From: Phorcus lineatus
Taxonomy: Eukaryota; Mollusca; Gastropoda; Trochida; Trochidae
NCBI GenBank assembly: GCA_921293015.1
Contig: OV121089.1
Location: forward strand, 43,161,220-43,225,219
Direction of reading: 5' to 3'
Length of the DNA: 64,000 bases
The translations under genes were made by a program, and so were the position numbers. Shown here in pieces: positions 48,871-61,477 of this stretch. Each line of letters starts with the position of its first letter. Within the stretch, counting starts at the first letter, position 1. The notes beneath the pieces were generated by a model. The model was not told the origin of the DNA, did not search any database, and worked only from the letters and a program-made list of their open reading frames with translations.

Positions 48871-51800
48871 TTTATTTTTCAAACTTGCATTTTCGAAATC
48901 GGACGACCTAAAGATTTGCAAAAGTAGAATTTTAGTTTGAAAATACGTCTTCGTACAGAATTAGATAGGAATTCTATTCACAGAATAGCCTCAATGCTTA
49001 GACTAACGATCTCTCACCATTGTACGAAGATACCTAAACGAGTATTTTTGTAAAGATGTTTTGTTATCATTGATGGCACTGCATTTTGGCATATTTTTCA
49101 GGGAAGGGGGGCTACCCAGAACTACAGATAAAGTTATATATGAATACAGATAGAGTAGATTTTGCAAAGTTGAATAACTTTTATAACCTGCAGTTTCAAC
49201 TCGAGTTTATGCGAAAAAAGGAACGAATATATGTATAACATGACTACGATTCAAAAGAGAGTAACTAATCACATCATTGGCTGACATTTCGAAGGGCCAA
49301 ACACCATGTACTGCGAAACGTCGTGTATTTTCAAAGACGTTGTCGTTGTTGTTGATCAGAAAATCTTGTTAATCTTACTAATGTTTCTAATCTTCTGAAT
49401 AGATGACTTACGATATTTTCCTATACAAAAATCACGTGGTATAAAGCGCCCACCCCTGGGCAAACCAACAGATCCCATAAAGATAAAAGTACGGTTTATA
49501 TCTAAACAGGGCCCCTTACAAATGAACACGACCGGCTGGGATTCGTAACGCGAGCTAGGACGTCAACACTACCTGTCGCGATATGGAGCTGTATATCAAG
49601 AAACGTAGAATATATTAAGGTGAGTAGGACGAGCAATGCGCTGAGTTTATAACTTCAACTTTCTTTTGCTGTATTTAACGCTTGGTTGACGTACATGTTA
49701 AGATTAAAGCATGTCTATATATCATCCAGCAGGGCAGGTGAAGGGAACACTTATATGTTCCGGTTTTGCAGTAGGTATTGTACTCCATTATGCTTCGCTG
49801 AACATTCTCTGTCGCGGAGCAGCCGCTAAAAATAACCTGGCTCAATTTGTTTGCTTCTCGTGACTACACCCAAGTAACTGAATCCTTCCCACGACCCGAC
49901 ATCATGGCTTCCCTGGGTTCGTATCTCCACTGTCCACTCTTGACTATCACTCGAAATGTACTCTCTCATTAGATATATATCTCCACAGAAATGAATATTT
50001 CGGTGTCATATTTCAACGGATGACACTTTCTTTAGGGAAAGGGACACGCAAATATTTAGCAAGAAAATACGTGAATTTGCTTCGCGCTTTGTAAATACCC
50101 CATTGAGTGTTATATATGTGTGCACTCGAAATAACAGTTGAATAAAATTGATCATGATTTTCAGCGTTTATATGAAAAAATGTCCCATTTTCACGGGGCT
50201 CTGTTTAATATGGGTCGCAATATGTCTACATGCATATTGTACAGTAGAGAAACTCTTGTCTAATTCATGCACTGACACTGTGTAGATTATAGACTCGCGT
50301 GTACTACATGTCCAATGAAGGTAACAAACAATTTGTTCTGTGAAGTGTCTACATAATAATTATATTAGGTAAGTCTCTTGTGTTGCGATTAAATGTCACA
50401 TATATGTGCATGTATGATAAGTGTATAGGCCTACATAACCGGTACACCATGAATTCAGTACACGATAAACCTATATGTTTTGCTATAAGACGAAAAACTT
50501 GTTCTTCTCGGAAATAGCTTTTTAGGGGATGCTTATGTATTATGAATTATTGCTGAATATGGTCACAGGTAAAGGATACTAAATGACCTTCCGTATAATA
50601 CGAATTTTTTAAAACGAGATAATTATTTTGCATGAAAGGAGGAAAACGGTTTTTGATACCAAAGCACTCACGAGTTTGATATAAATGGTAGGCCTATCTG
50701 ATGGATGTCTGTTATTCAGTTTATTATTCATTTCGTTAATCAAAGGAATCAGTCGACAGTGTGATAACACTAAGATATGTAAAAATTAATGTATCCATAC
50801 AAACATTGCATGTGTCACGGTGTTTTTGTACGTAGGTGAAGTCATTAATTACGTTTGCTTCACATGGTATAGATCGGCACGGACATTGTGACTTAAAAAC
50901 ACTTCCTGAATGTGACGCAATACGTGCAGCCTTTATTTAATATTGTCATGTTAATATTCCAATTCCATCACTTACCTTGCAGTAGTGATATTAGCGCATT
51001 ACTAGTACTGCTGGGTATTATTTATCAATATTGCGTCAAATGTGAGGTCTTTGAACGCCTATGTCAATGAGGATGGGGGTCGACCTGTAGATTTTGTTTC
51101 ATATGTTGTAAATGCAAGACTGATCATCTCAAACATTAGTGTTCACCCAACGTTTTTCTTTGCAAATGACGCGACGCTCTGAACTGTAACGGACTACATT
51201 CATTTATATGCAAGTTAAATTAAATTGTTGACATTGCCTTATCTAAGAGAGCCTCACTTGTCAAAATGTGACATGAAAGTAGTCGTATTTCCATGCTTGA
51301 AAACTGATTTATTGCCGAAATGTAACAATAACGTTTTTCCTGATTTATCAACAAAATGACTGATAAGTTAAACAATAAAAAAAATCTTCATAACGTTTTT
51401 ACTTTTGCTATTATCCACAACGCTTCGGAATATATGCATGTAATTTCCCCATGGTCAGTTCTATCAAACTTTATGTTAAGGAATTTAGCTACATGTCCGT
51501 TATCCCATCCCTGTACGGTATGTGTTCTGCACATGTATTAGTTTTAAGTTGTCTATACACGCCAAATAACTCCCAATGTTCATTGTAAATCACATTTTCT
51601 ACAAACCATGTATAGTAGGCCTATCTATGATAGGTCTTATACAAATGAATGTATATAAGCTAAACGATGTAGTCAGCTTTCCAACTGTGTTTATAGTCTT
51701 GGCCGTGAGTGTTTAAGGCATTGGTTTGACAATAGTGAGAATTGCATTTATTCGGTTTAGCTGGATGTACACCTGCTTTATTGACGTGACCGCTTAGGTT

Positions 51801-52578
51801 TATAAACACGTTGATATACCAATGGGCTGTCCATGTCCAGACAACTACACAGCACGCACCTGTTCTGCATGTTCAACAAGTTAACCTTTCACCCCGTGAC
51901 ACGGTTGAACTCACCGTGTATGAGCCGCCACACCTGTGTTAGTGAGGTACAAGGCGGTTGTTATCTAGACTGTCTCGATATCTACCTAGTCCTGTTCCAA
52001 TACAATTTAAACAATAAAAGCCTTTATCACAGTCTAGGTTCTCATTCAGAAAGTCTAGATTTTATCAACAAGAAATGAACGTATAAAACACGCTGCATTT
52101 TTATTTAATGTGTTTGTAGACAAACTTTTTATTCTAACCACCTCTCTTGAACTTCCTTCTCGTTAACATTTCGAAATTTGCCATTTCAGTTTATTCTTAA
52201 TCTTCATTTTCTTTTATCGCATGAAAATATAATCTTTTGTACCATTGTGAAAGACTCAGACACCTAGGATTCAAAGTCAATTATGTAGGCCGACGATGAG
52301 GAAAACGCCTCAAGATTTTTCTCGGTATTAAGACTTAAAATTAATTTGTCCATGTCAAATTCAGATTCATATATTTCTGACTGTGAAATTACTTACCCCT
52401 AGTAAAACAACCTTCAATAAAATAAAAGGTTTAAATCAAAATGTGTTACTCCATGTTCCCAAGCTGGACAATTTAGCATTTAGCCGCACCGTTCCATTTC
52501 GTTCGCACCCTAATGAATTGAAATTGAATTAATACAATTATTACAACTCGACAATGAAAACTTGAAAGCGATCATAGC
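48871..52578. other. Intergenic sequence; one copy of a dispersed ~75-bp repeat
   Basis: No gene was recognised. About 50793-50870 (tccatacaaacattgcatgt, gtcacggtgttttt, tacgtttgcttcacat) is repeated in the same orientation at about 53145-53215, so both are pieces of a dispersed repeat family. Confidence 0.5.
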
Positions 52579-52688
52579 AATACCAAAGGATAGTGTCTAG
52601 TTCTCAGTACATTTCAATACCAACGGATAGTGTTTAGTTCTCAGTACATTTCAATACCAAATGATAGTGTCTTATTATCTGTACATTA
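52579..52688. repeat. 37-bp tandem repeat, three units
   Basis: Units starting aatacca at 52579, 52616 and 52653, each 37 bp, with the core gatagtgt(c/t)tagttctcag in the first two and a more diverged third. Confidence 0.85.
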
Positions 52689-53144
52689 TAACAAAAGAAT
52701 TGTACAGTCCATACATTCCCAACACACGTGACTCATGGCACACAGCTCCCGCTTTACAGGCACGAATTAAATTGATTTATGTCATTGAACTTATCAACCC
52801 TCGGCACCCGGCAACCTATACCTCCTAGCCGATCGTTTGTCTTTAGTCCACAGAAATATCTTGTCGAGTCACGTCTTGCAGTTGTGACGTCAGATGTCAA
52901 TACCAAATGCAATCTTAAATACAATAATTATAACATAATTATAAAGTATACCTTATTTCTAAACCTGTTCATAAAATAGTCAACGTGCTCTTGAATTCCA
53001 ATAAATAGAAATGCGTGATTAAATATTCCAAACCCACAAGTAATGTTTGAATTTGAATTGAAAGTCTTATCATCTTCCATGAGGCAGTGACTCTTATCAT
53101 TACGTCAACCAAATCGCATTTACTGAACTTCTTGTTGAAATTTA

Positions 53145-53215
53145 TCCATACAAACATTGCATGTGTCACGGTGTTGTTGTATGTGAAGTCATAAATTACG
53201 TTTGCTTCACATCGT
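53145..53215 (+). repeat. Second copy of a dispersed repeat
   Basis: Matches 50793-50870 over tccatacaaacattgcatgt and the following bases with a few small differences, including a short deletion. Confidence 0.75.
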
Positions 53216-53586
53216 ATGTTTCACGCTAGGGATTAAATGAAAATGATTTTTTTTATCTGTATATCAACCATTTCTCCTATCAATCTCAGACCTGGGCGTC
53301 ACACACTGTCACATCTCAACTTGCAAGCATGATCCAGAAATCCATTGTAAAACTCAAAAGCAGAACTAATTCTAAAGCGTAGTACCGAGCCTTTAACCAA
53401 AAATTCTTTTTGGATTCTTCATACGAAATATGACTGAAATGACAAAACTTCTCCCATTCCATCCTTGATAATATAAAGGTTTCAAGGTATTCAGTAATTG
53501 AAATAAGACTATGGTTAAAATTGAAGGCGTGGTTTTAATTGTCATTTATGAATATAGAAAATTAACTTTACTTTGATAAGTGATTT

Positions 53587-54033
53587 CAAATTTAAATAGA
53601 ACTAATATTCCTGCCATTTATTAATAACAAAACATCGTTTTCAAATAGAATATGACTTTTATATGTATTTGCATTTGAACGGTTACCATCAGTTTTTTCG
53701 AATTATCAAGGCTTAGTATAAAGTAAAAATATTTATCTTGCTTACTTTTTAGATTTAATATCATCGACTACTATCTATCAGGTCGGCTTTTCACAAATAC
53801 TTTTTTCACTTTTTACAAATTTAAATAGAACTAATATTTCTGCCATTTATTCATATCATTTTCAAATAGAATATTACTTTTATGTGCATTTGCATTAGAA
53901 CGGTTACCATCAGTTTTTTATTATAGAATTATCAAGGTTTAGTATAAAGAGCTTATATTTATCTTGCTTACTTTTAAGATTTAATATCGACTACTATCTA
54001 TCAGGTTGGCTTTTCACAAATACTTAGCACAAG
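53587..54033. repeat. 229-bp tandem duplication just upstream of the first TRIM-like gene
   Basis: The segment starting caaatttaaatagaacta at 53587 is repeated from 53816. Both copies run through cggttaccatcagttttt and cgactactatctatcagg to tcacaaatactt. The copies differ by small indels and substitutions. The second ends about 100 bp before the first coding exon. Confidence 0.85.
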
Positions 54034-54135
54034 TACCGAATGGGAGTTGAATGACGAAGGTCAACAATAATTACTAGACATGAAAATCCGTCAGTCGTGT
54101 TCTTTAAATGTTTTTCTTGTCGTATTACAGACAGT

Positions 54136-56636
54136 ATGAACGAGTTCCTAACGATAGACAGCGTGAAGGATGTGCTGGTCGAGTGTCCTATCTGTGCGGA
54201 GTACTATGACGACACAACCAGAATACCTCGTCGTCTTCCATGCTGCAGCCAATCTATCTGCGAACCCTGCCTTCAGATCTACATAGGCGGACGGCAAATC
54301 GTCCCCTGTCCTCTCTGCTGCCAGGATACAGACTTCAAAGATGGCGTCTCCTCGCTGCCAAAGGAAATGGTGATTTTAAGATTCCTGGTTCTTCTAGAGA
54401 CACAGAGCAACTTCTTCCCGGCCTGCACAGACTGCCCTCATAGCAATACAGCAGTTGGGAAATGTGACACGTGCGGGGTTCTTCTATGTAAGGACTGTCT
54501 CAATACACATCCAAAGAACACGGCAGAGGATCATACAACAGTGACCTTTGAGACTGCTAAGAGTGATCAGCAGGCACGAAAGAATACTGTCAGACACCTA
54601 AGGACTTCATTGGTACACAAGACGAATGGCGCGCAAGAACCTTCCGATGAACCTCCAGCTGAAGATACAAATGAGCATTCACATCCTTTGACCAGCAATC
54701 TCAATACCAACGGACACCATTCTCCAGGACCACATAATGAGAAGGCTCAAGCATTAGGGGAACGGGTGGCACAATTGCAGGGAATATTGGAAAACATTAA
54801 TCAATCAAAAATGACCGCTGAAGTCAGAATCAACAAAATTTTCGATGATTTGACGGATGCAGTTGATCAAAGGAGGAAATCTGTTCTGGCAGAGTTGGAC
54901 AAATGGGCGGAGCAGGAATCGAGAAACCTGCATGTTGCGATAGAATCCCAACAGATGATGCAGTTCAAACTCCAGAAGGCAGCAAGATCGCGAAGAATAT
55001 CTTCCTCAAGTATTAAAGAGGAGAAGCCATGTGATGTCGACTTTGTGAGACGAGGCATAAGTTTTGTTGAGAACAATGTCCAACAGGTAACAGCCGCTGT
55101 CCGTGAAACTGGAACCCTAAGAACGGTCACTTTCAAACCCTCCAAAAGGCCCGATAGCTTGGACGGTGCCAGCCACTGTAACAGCGTTGAGCTTTCACCT
55201 GCAAGGATTACTTCAGGTATGTTGTTCTATATGCTATATATCACAGCGAAGGTATTTGTCTCGATTTTCACGATGTGATGTCGCATATGAGTAAACGTCA
55301 AGGTGTTAAGGAGTTAAGGAGTTAAGGAGTAAAGGAGTAAACAGCTGGTATGAGGCAAAAGGAAAGACGAATAAATCAATTATGGCTATCTTTTTTATCA
55401 GTTATGGCGATTAACTTTTCGAACCAACTTGGTTAAAAGAAAAAGACAATTACATTGATGTTTAATGTAGAATGAAATTAACGTTTTAAGACACTATAGT
55501 CTGTTCTATGTAAACCATCAAAATAGTACTAGTTGTTAGTTACGTTCTATTGCTTTTGCATTTACAAGTTGTTAATTTACTCTTCCTCGGTGTTGAATAA
55601 TTACTTCAATTTCGCTTGCAGTGTCCTCCATGGACCAAGTACTCGAGACAGAGAGTATGCGCCATGGAAACGTCGTTATATGTAAGACTTATATTTATCA
55701 CTTTTTTATTTTACACTGAGGTAAGGTCAATTTATGTTAAGGATACTTCACCTCGTTATGTTAAACATATATGATTGTAATATGCTGGAATGTTATTTGT
55801 AATTTTGTCATTTAGTATTCGAATAAGTTGAATCTATGTCAATAAATCCTTAATGCTGGATAATCTATTATTTTGTCTTCCAATATCGTCATTATCACTA
55901 GGCTTATGTCATACCCATTACTCCTTCTCTCATTTACACTTAGAACCTGCGACAACCTACGAATCTGAGACCTTATTGTTAATTTCCAGGTCCTTACTTA
56001 GAGTTCGATCGCAACACCACAGGAGAGAATGTGACCATATCGGGGAATGTGGTGGTGAACACGAAGCCCAGGCGTTCCTTGTCCCGCACCGGGTGTAGAC
56101 TGCAGGCCCCCAGAACCATCATGATCTCAAGACCATTTGTCCCGGCGGATAACAAACGATACATGTACGCTGTCAAGGTCAACTTCAAGCTGAAGCAGAA
56201 CATCCCAACCAGGAAGGCAATCCTTGAAATAGCCTCCACATGCAGTCCAGTTGACATGAACTTCTCGCAGGTGCGTGGTATGAGCGTCAGCGTGGCCTCG
56301 TGTCATTTCCACGCAGAACACAAAGACGATCTCTGTCTGGTTATAGAAACCAACGTCGACAGAGTGTACTGCAATCCCATCGTGCCAAATAAGGAAGGCA
56401 CGACAGGGGAGATAAGTCTTGCAATCATCGTGGACTACGGAAGGAACATGATTCACGTGCTAGACAATCGGAACATGGTGATCCTTGCAACGGTTCCAAA
56501 CATGATGCTGGGCGAACCACTGTGGACTATGATGTACCTGGGACGACCCGAGTGGACGGACATCAGTGGAGAACTCATTTCCGGTCAGTTCGTGAAGGTG
56601 TCCCGTGGATTGCTGGATCTAATCTCCATTTTGTAA
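54136..56636 (+). CDS. TRIM-like RING/B-box/coiled-coil protein with unnamed C-terminal domain (copy 1)
   Basis: Likely E3 ubiquitin ligase by family. Three coding exons: 54136-55216, 55622-55681 and 55990-56636, phases 1 and 1, 595 residues. A 3' splice site at 54130 puts a 5' UTR exon upstream, which is why the start is ATG 54136. The RING lies at about residues 15-60 (ECPICAEYYDD, RRLPCCSQSICEPC, CPLCCQD); the usual zinc-binding His after the third Cys is replaced by Gln. A B-box follows at about 105-145 (CTDCPHSNTAVGKCDTCG, LCKDC, then His residues), then a charged linker and coiled coil at about 200-300. The exon-3 domain (about 210 residues, starting CPYLEF and containing VDYGRNMIHVLD and GEPLWTMMYLGRPEW) looks beta-rich. 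Its tail loosely recalls SPRY (LDY...PL), but I cannot assign it. Paralogue at 61478. Confidence 0.88.
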
Positions 56637-56737
56637 AGGACATTTTTGACTTATTGAAATAGGGACAAAGTTTTAGAAATTAGATGGACTATGGTAGCTA
56701 ATGGGAGCCTTTATGTCTGTTGGTTACGTCACTTGAA

Positions 56738-56743
56738 AATAAA
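56738..56743 (+). promoter_or_regulatory. Poly(A) signal of TRIM-like copy 1
   Basis: AATAAA 102 nt after the stop codon at 56636. Confidence 0.65.
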
Positions 56744-58354
56744 TTATTGATTTTTCAAACTTTTTGTAAAGCTTCTATTCAGAATCTTAAGGTATGTGAT
56801 CGGACTAACGCAAGATTTGTAGTTCTTAATGAAAACAAAATAAGCACAATGATTAGGCTCCTCTGTGCCCTCATTTTGTTTGACTAGTATTACGACAACA
56901 CATGGTTTGACAATCAGTGTTCCTTGACTAACTGTTGTCTTCACATTGCCCTTTTCAATACCAACGACTTATCAACACGCTATAACGAGGACTTATAAAC
57001 ACGATTTAAACACGAAACATCAACACGATAACTGAGTGATAATATGAGGAATCATCTTTTAAAATACACGATCTCAAACTGGTAGTTGAACTTATATACA
57101 TGTGTTTACAACAACACTGCTCTCCAAACTATACTGTTTTGTCCAGTCACCAGTTACATTGTTTAATGTTGAGTCTTTCCGGTCGTTGGAATATTTTATA
57201 ATTGTTTTATTGCATTAGATTTTTTTGTTCCTTCCACAATGTTAATGTTACTGTTTGTTGTTGCTATCTTTTCTATGCTTCTGTACACTTATAAGAAAAC
57301 TACGAGTTAATAACTATGTTTACTTTGTTGTCTGGATTGGTTTTTAATTATATTTTTAGTAAAATAAGGAGTTTTGCGTTTTTCTTAGATGTAAGATTCA
57401 TTTTTTTAAAATGAATATTTGTTGTAATGATTCCAACAATCTTTAAAGTGTCACTTATCAGATGCGAACGTACAATCATAACGGACTGCCATTTACAAGA
57501 TAAAGAGGAGGTTTTACTTCGTATAAAGAACTTTACTTTCATTCGCATAAACATTTCAGATGTACACTACTTTACACAATTGAAATTAGAAATAAAAGTT
57601 TCTTCTTTTACGTCGTACATAAACAGCAGATTCATGCACAGAAATAATTTATATTTTCAATTCTTAACACATTTGAAATTAGAAATAATAGTTCTGAAGA
57701 CATGAACCGTAACAACGTTTGATTACATTACACACTGTCTAGATTATCGCCTTTCAATTTGTTTACAAGAAATAAAAATCTATATTTGTGATTTATTTGA
57801 TTTCTATGAATTACATAAAGAATTGTAAGCATGAGTATCTTGCTTTTTTGTGTATCTTCATTTGACTCTTCCCTCGGAGACCTTAGTTGAAATACAGAGA
57901 CACATTTCAATGTGTTTTCTATAATATGCGGATAATGTTGATTTACGGCGTTGCTTGAAATCCACTAATGATATCATAAACGCAATACAATCGCACTCCA
58001 TTCTGTCCATTTGTTATACGATGCGATTTATTACACATTCTCATCATGGAAGATGTGTGTGCTAAAATTATACGGATATAAATATAATATACAAATATAT
58101 TTGATTTTGAGTTGTGATAACATAGCTATACCACTTCACTCTCAAATGAAGGACTTGATCGGAAACCAACCCTACATATTCTAATATGCTTCTGCAAATA
58201 CCAAGTATAAAAGTGTAAGTTACTAATGTGCTATCAAGCCATTGATCTTGAGACTATTGAGATATGTCGATCCTAAGTTACACGAGAGCATAATAAAAGC
58301 AGAATGAGATTGCATTTCATGCGGAATATTTTATCGAAAGGATGTCACAAAAAC
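56744..58354. other. Intergenic sequence between the TRIM-like genes, left part
   Basis: AT-rich, with no coding region or element recognised. Confidence 0.3.
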
Positions 58355-58522
58355 ACCGGTTGCCCATGTGTATTCACTCAATCCCGGTTACTTAAGTGTA
58401 TTAAAGCAGTCTTGGTTACTTAAGTGTATCAAAACTGTCCCGGTTGCTAAAGTGTATTAAAGTAGTCCCGATTGCTTGAGTGTATAAAATTATTTTCTGT
58501 TGCCTAAGTGTATAAACCAATA
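58355..58522. repeat. 28-bp minisatellite, about six units
   Basis: Five units of exactly 28 bp start at 58383 (core cccggttacttaagtgtat), preceded by a shorter unit of the same type at about 58356. Units share the form (c)cggttgc(t/c)(t/a)aagtgta and diverge gradually to the right. Confidence 0.85.
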
Positions 58523-58746
58523 CACGCGGATGTATTCGAATAAACTATGTCAGGTCGTTGATTAGAATTTATAGCATTTCATTAATGGTGATGACGTCAC
58601 TCTATCTACAGTGGAATTTTAAAAGAATCCACTGCTCATTGACTGTCCTGTCATGGAGGGTGTCAAGTTTTGAATGTCTTGATGATAAAGAGTTAACTCA
58701 TTATTTTTCAAGAATGTCAATTCTAAAACGACTCAAATGTGTGTAA

Positions 58747-58812
58747 AAACTTGAAATGGGTCGAGATTCGAACTCACGACCCTCTTACTTATTGCTTTTA
58801 TCCACTGAGTTA
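58747..58812 (-). mobile_element. tRNA-like sequence (SINE head or tRNA pseudogene)
   Basis: On the - strand, gtaactcagtggataaaagc resembles an A box/D arm and gggtcgtgagttcgaatctc resembles the T arm/B box, at tRNA-like spacing. An acceptor stem and a clean anticodon stem could not be folded by eye, so a tRNA-derived SINE head is more likely than a working tRNA gene. Confidence 0.45.
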
Positions 58813-61473
58813 CTTTGTCAGTAAGAAATCTGCATTTTGATGGGTAAAGCGTGAAGCGCACGTTGGCAACATGGATAGCATGACCTAATCACGTGCAATT
58901 CAACGACGATCGTACAGAAACTGCAATGCCTCATGCTTGGACGAACCAATTTCAGGCGCGTCAGATATCCGATAATCATCAAAAATCGCAATAACATTCA
59001 GTTAAGCGTGGGAGGTATCTAAAATATCTAAAATAATGAAAATGTCCAGTTTCATGAGGTCAGGCAGTGATTGTGATGGTGAATGTTTCGGAGTCGTAAA
59101 TTCGTGAAAAATGAAGAACTCGCCCCTTCGAGCCACTACCCTTTTAAAATGACAAGTAGTATTTTTCATTTCATTCTATTTGGTTATAGAACGATCCAAA
59201 ATATCATATGAACTGTTTTAGGTTTTAATCTCGTCACTCAAGCCTTACAATGATCCCCACAACTCAAAATGTAGGACAAATTCTTGATAAAAATAAAAAA
59301 TTTGGAAACGACCTCGGTTATTATCTCAATTCTAAATCACACGTCACAGTCACACGAATAGTCGCTAGACCTATTAAACACATGAAAGGAATTTGTTTCA
59401 TTGTCCCCAGTAGATACGTTTCAAAAGTACCGATTGCGCGTGCAAACAACGGTAAATTGTCAGGCCTCCGAACAAAACTGACAAAAATAACTTTGTCACT
59501 TTACAGAACCAATAAGCATTTGAAAGACGTTTTTTCGACATAAGGTCAGTGCTCCTCTTTGATAAAAACCCATTGACGAAGTTGAGGGGACCCGCACATG
59601 TAAAAGGCTCGATGATAAAGCATAATTTCAAACAGGAAGTAAATAACTCAAAGTATCAGAGAGTGACGAACAGTCAAGGTAGATCTTTGCTACGGCGTTT
59701 GAACATCTACATCTATTTGATTTGGTCTACTGGGTCCAGTCAAGACGAAATCTGTGTACGTCCTTGGTGCCGCGTCAGAGCAGGTAGAAAGTCACACCTG
59801 TTTTCAAGTTGTTACAACAAAATGTGAGTTTTTCAAAAATTTATTTCAATCTTTCATTGATACTCCCATTGTCTTTTTTGTATTCTTTTCACTACCTAGA
59901 GGAGATATATAAGTCTCTATTGGTGATTCTACAATATGGGTGATATACTAGCGATTCACCTTCATAATTCAGTGGCAAGATATTAAGGAAGAGTAATTAT
60001 AAACGATAATTTCGTGTTGTTTCACAAATTGAACTTTAATGATAGACATATTTCAAAACGAACCTGAAGACAGGTGCCCTCTGCAAAAGTTCTGAGCTCA
60101 CGTAAGACTTTCACCATTAGTCAAATTTAAGGTATTTTAAAGCAATCTTATGCAGGGATGGAGAAAGACAACTTTGACAATAGGCACTTTTTAGAGCTCT
60201 TATTCATTTCAGAATTTTCAATTGGCCATTGCCCTTAGTAACAATGATAAAAATTCTAATTTGAATGGGCCATTATTTATCCAATGTGCAAAATGTCCAA
60301 TGGCCCCTTTTCCCTCAATCCCTGCTTATGTTTATAAACATTTAAATCTATACGTACAGCTTTAATGAAAATTGTTACGACATGATAGACATTTATGGAT
60401 ATGAGTTGTCAAGCAGGTTTCTGGTGTTTTGTTAAAATGTTTTACAATTTACTTAATTCAGAATTGACAGTGCGTGTCACTTGTGATAGAAGCCTATGCT
60501 TACAATGAGCTATGTTTCATATACAACTGCATCCAGAAAGTTCGTTCACCTATTCGTAGATCCGACTGCATATGCCACTCAACTTTACTTGCGTTTGAAT
60601 ATCATTGCCTTTCCTAAATGTTCTGAAAAAAGATGAACATTTATCCTTTCGAACTTTGATATAGACCAAAGTGATACAAGATAATCTTATGGTACATAGA
60701 ATCGCTCCCATAACATAATGCTTACATAACATAAGATTATCGGTCTCGTGTTCGCTTTATTTTGATGCCTCAAATTATGTGACATCAGCGCATGAACGTG
60801 AACAAACTTTCGTGATGCAAATGCAGCTCTTTTTTTTATCATGGCCTTAATGTTGAGACTCAAGTTGGTCATATAGAAGGTTGATTCCGCCCTTCAAAAT
60901 GCGTGAGTGATAATATGGTTTAAAAACTACTCGTTCATACACGCTACATTGAAAAACCCATTGAAAAGAAATAGACCTATACACGATGTTATGTAATCTA
61001 AGAAAGTGCTTGTAAGGTGCGCGCTCTATATATTCACGAAATAGTATTGTAGTCATAATGTCATTTCAACCATAAGACTGTTTTCTTTATCTAGCCCAGC
61101 CCGATATTCAAAACAAATTGAAAGAGTACGGAAATAGGGCAATACGATTACACGTCACCGCGATGTCTTTCAATAAGCTGATTAAGATTCAACTACATAC
61201 ACTTGGACGACTTATAAATAGTTGTTAGTCCAGGACATTCTTATGTACCGAATGGAACGATAATGTATCTGTTGTTGCGATACTTATATGGCGATGGAAA
61301 AGAGCCACATCAAACAACGTTATGTATTTGCTCCTGTGGTGTTACGCGTTCAGGCCTTATGTGACTTGAGTTTTGTATTAGCGTGACAACGCTGCAAATA
61401 TACAATTGTCACAATTCGCTTTCAAACAACTCTACGTTTGGATTTCTAATGATATTTCCAATGTTATTTTCAG
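58813..61473. other. Intergenic sequence upstream of TRIM-like copy 2
   Basis: No coding region recognised. The 97-residue frame at 59250-59543 has no domain or splice context. The unseen 5' UTR exon of copy 2 should lie somewhere here, since 61473 is a 3' splice site. Confidence 0.35.
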
Positions 61474-61477
61474 TGTA

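Noticed and set aside
59250-59543. 97-residue + strand open frame between the TRIM-like genes
   Set aside because: No domain, no splice sites that would extend it, and no similarity to the neighbouring genes.
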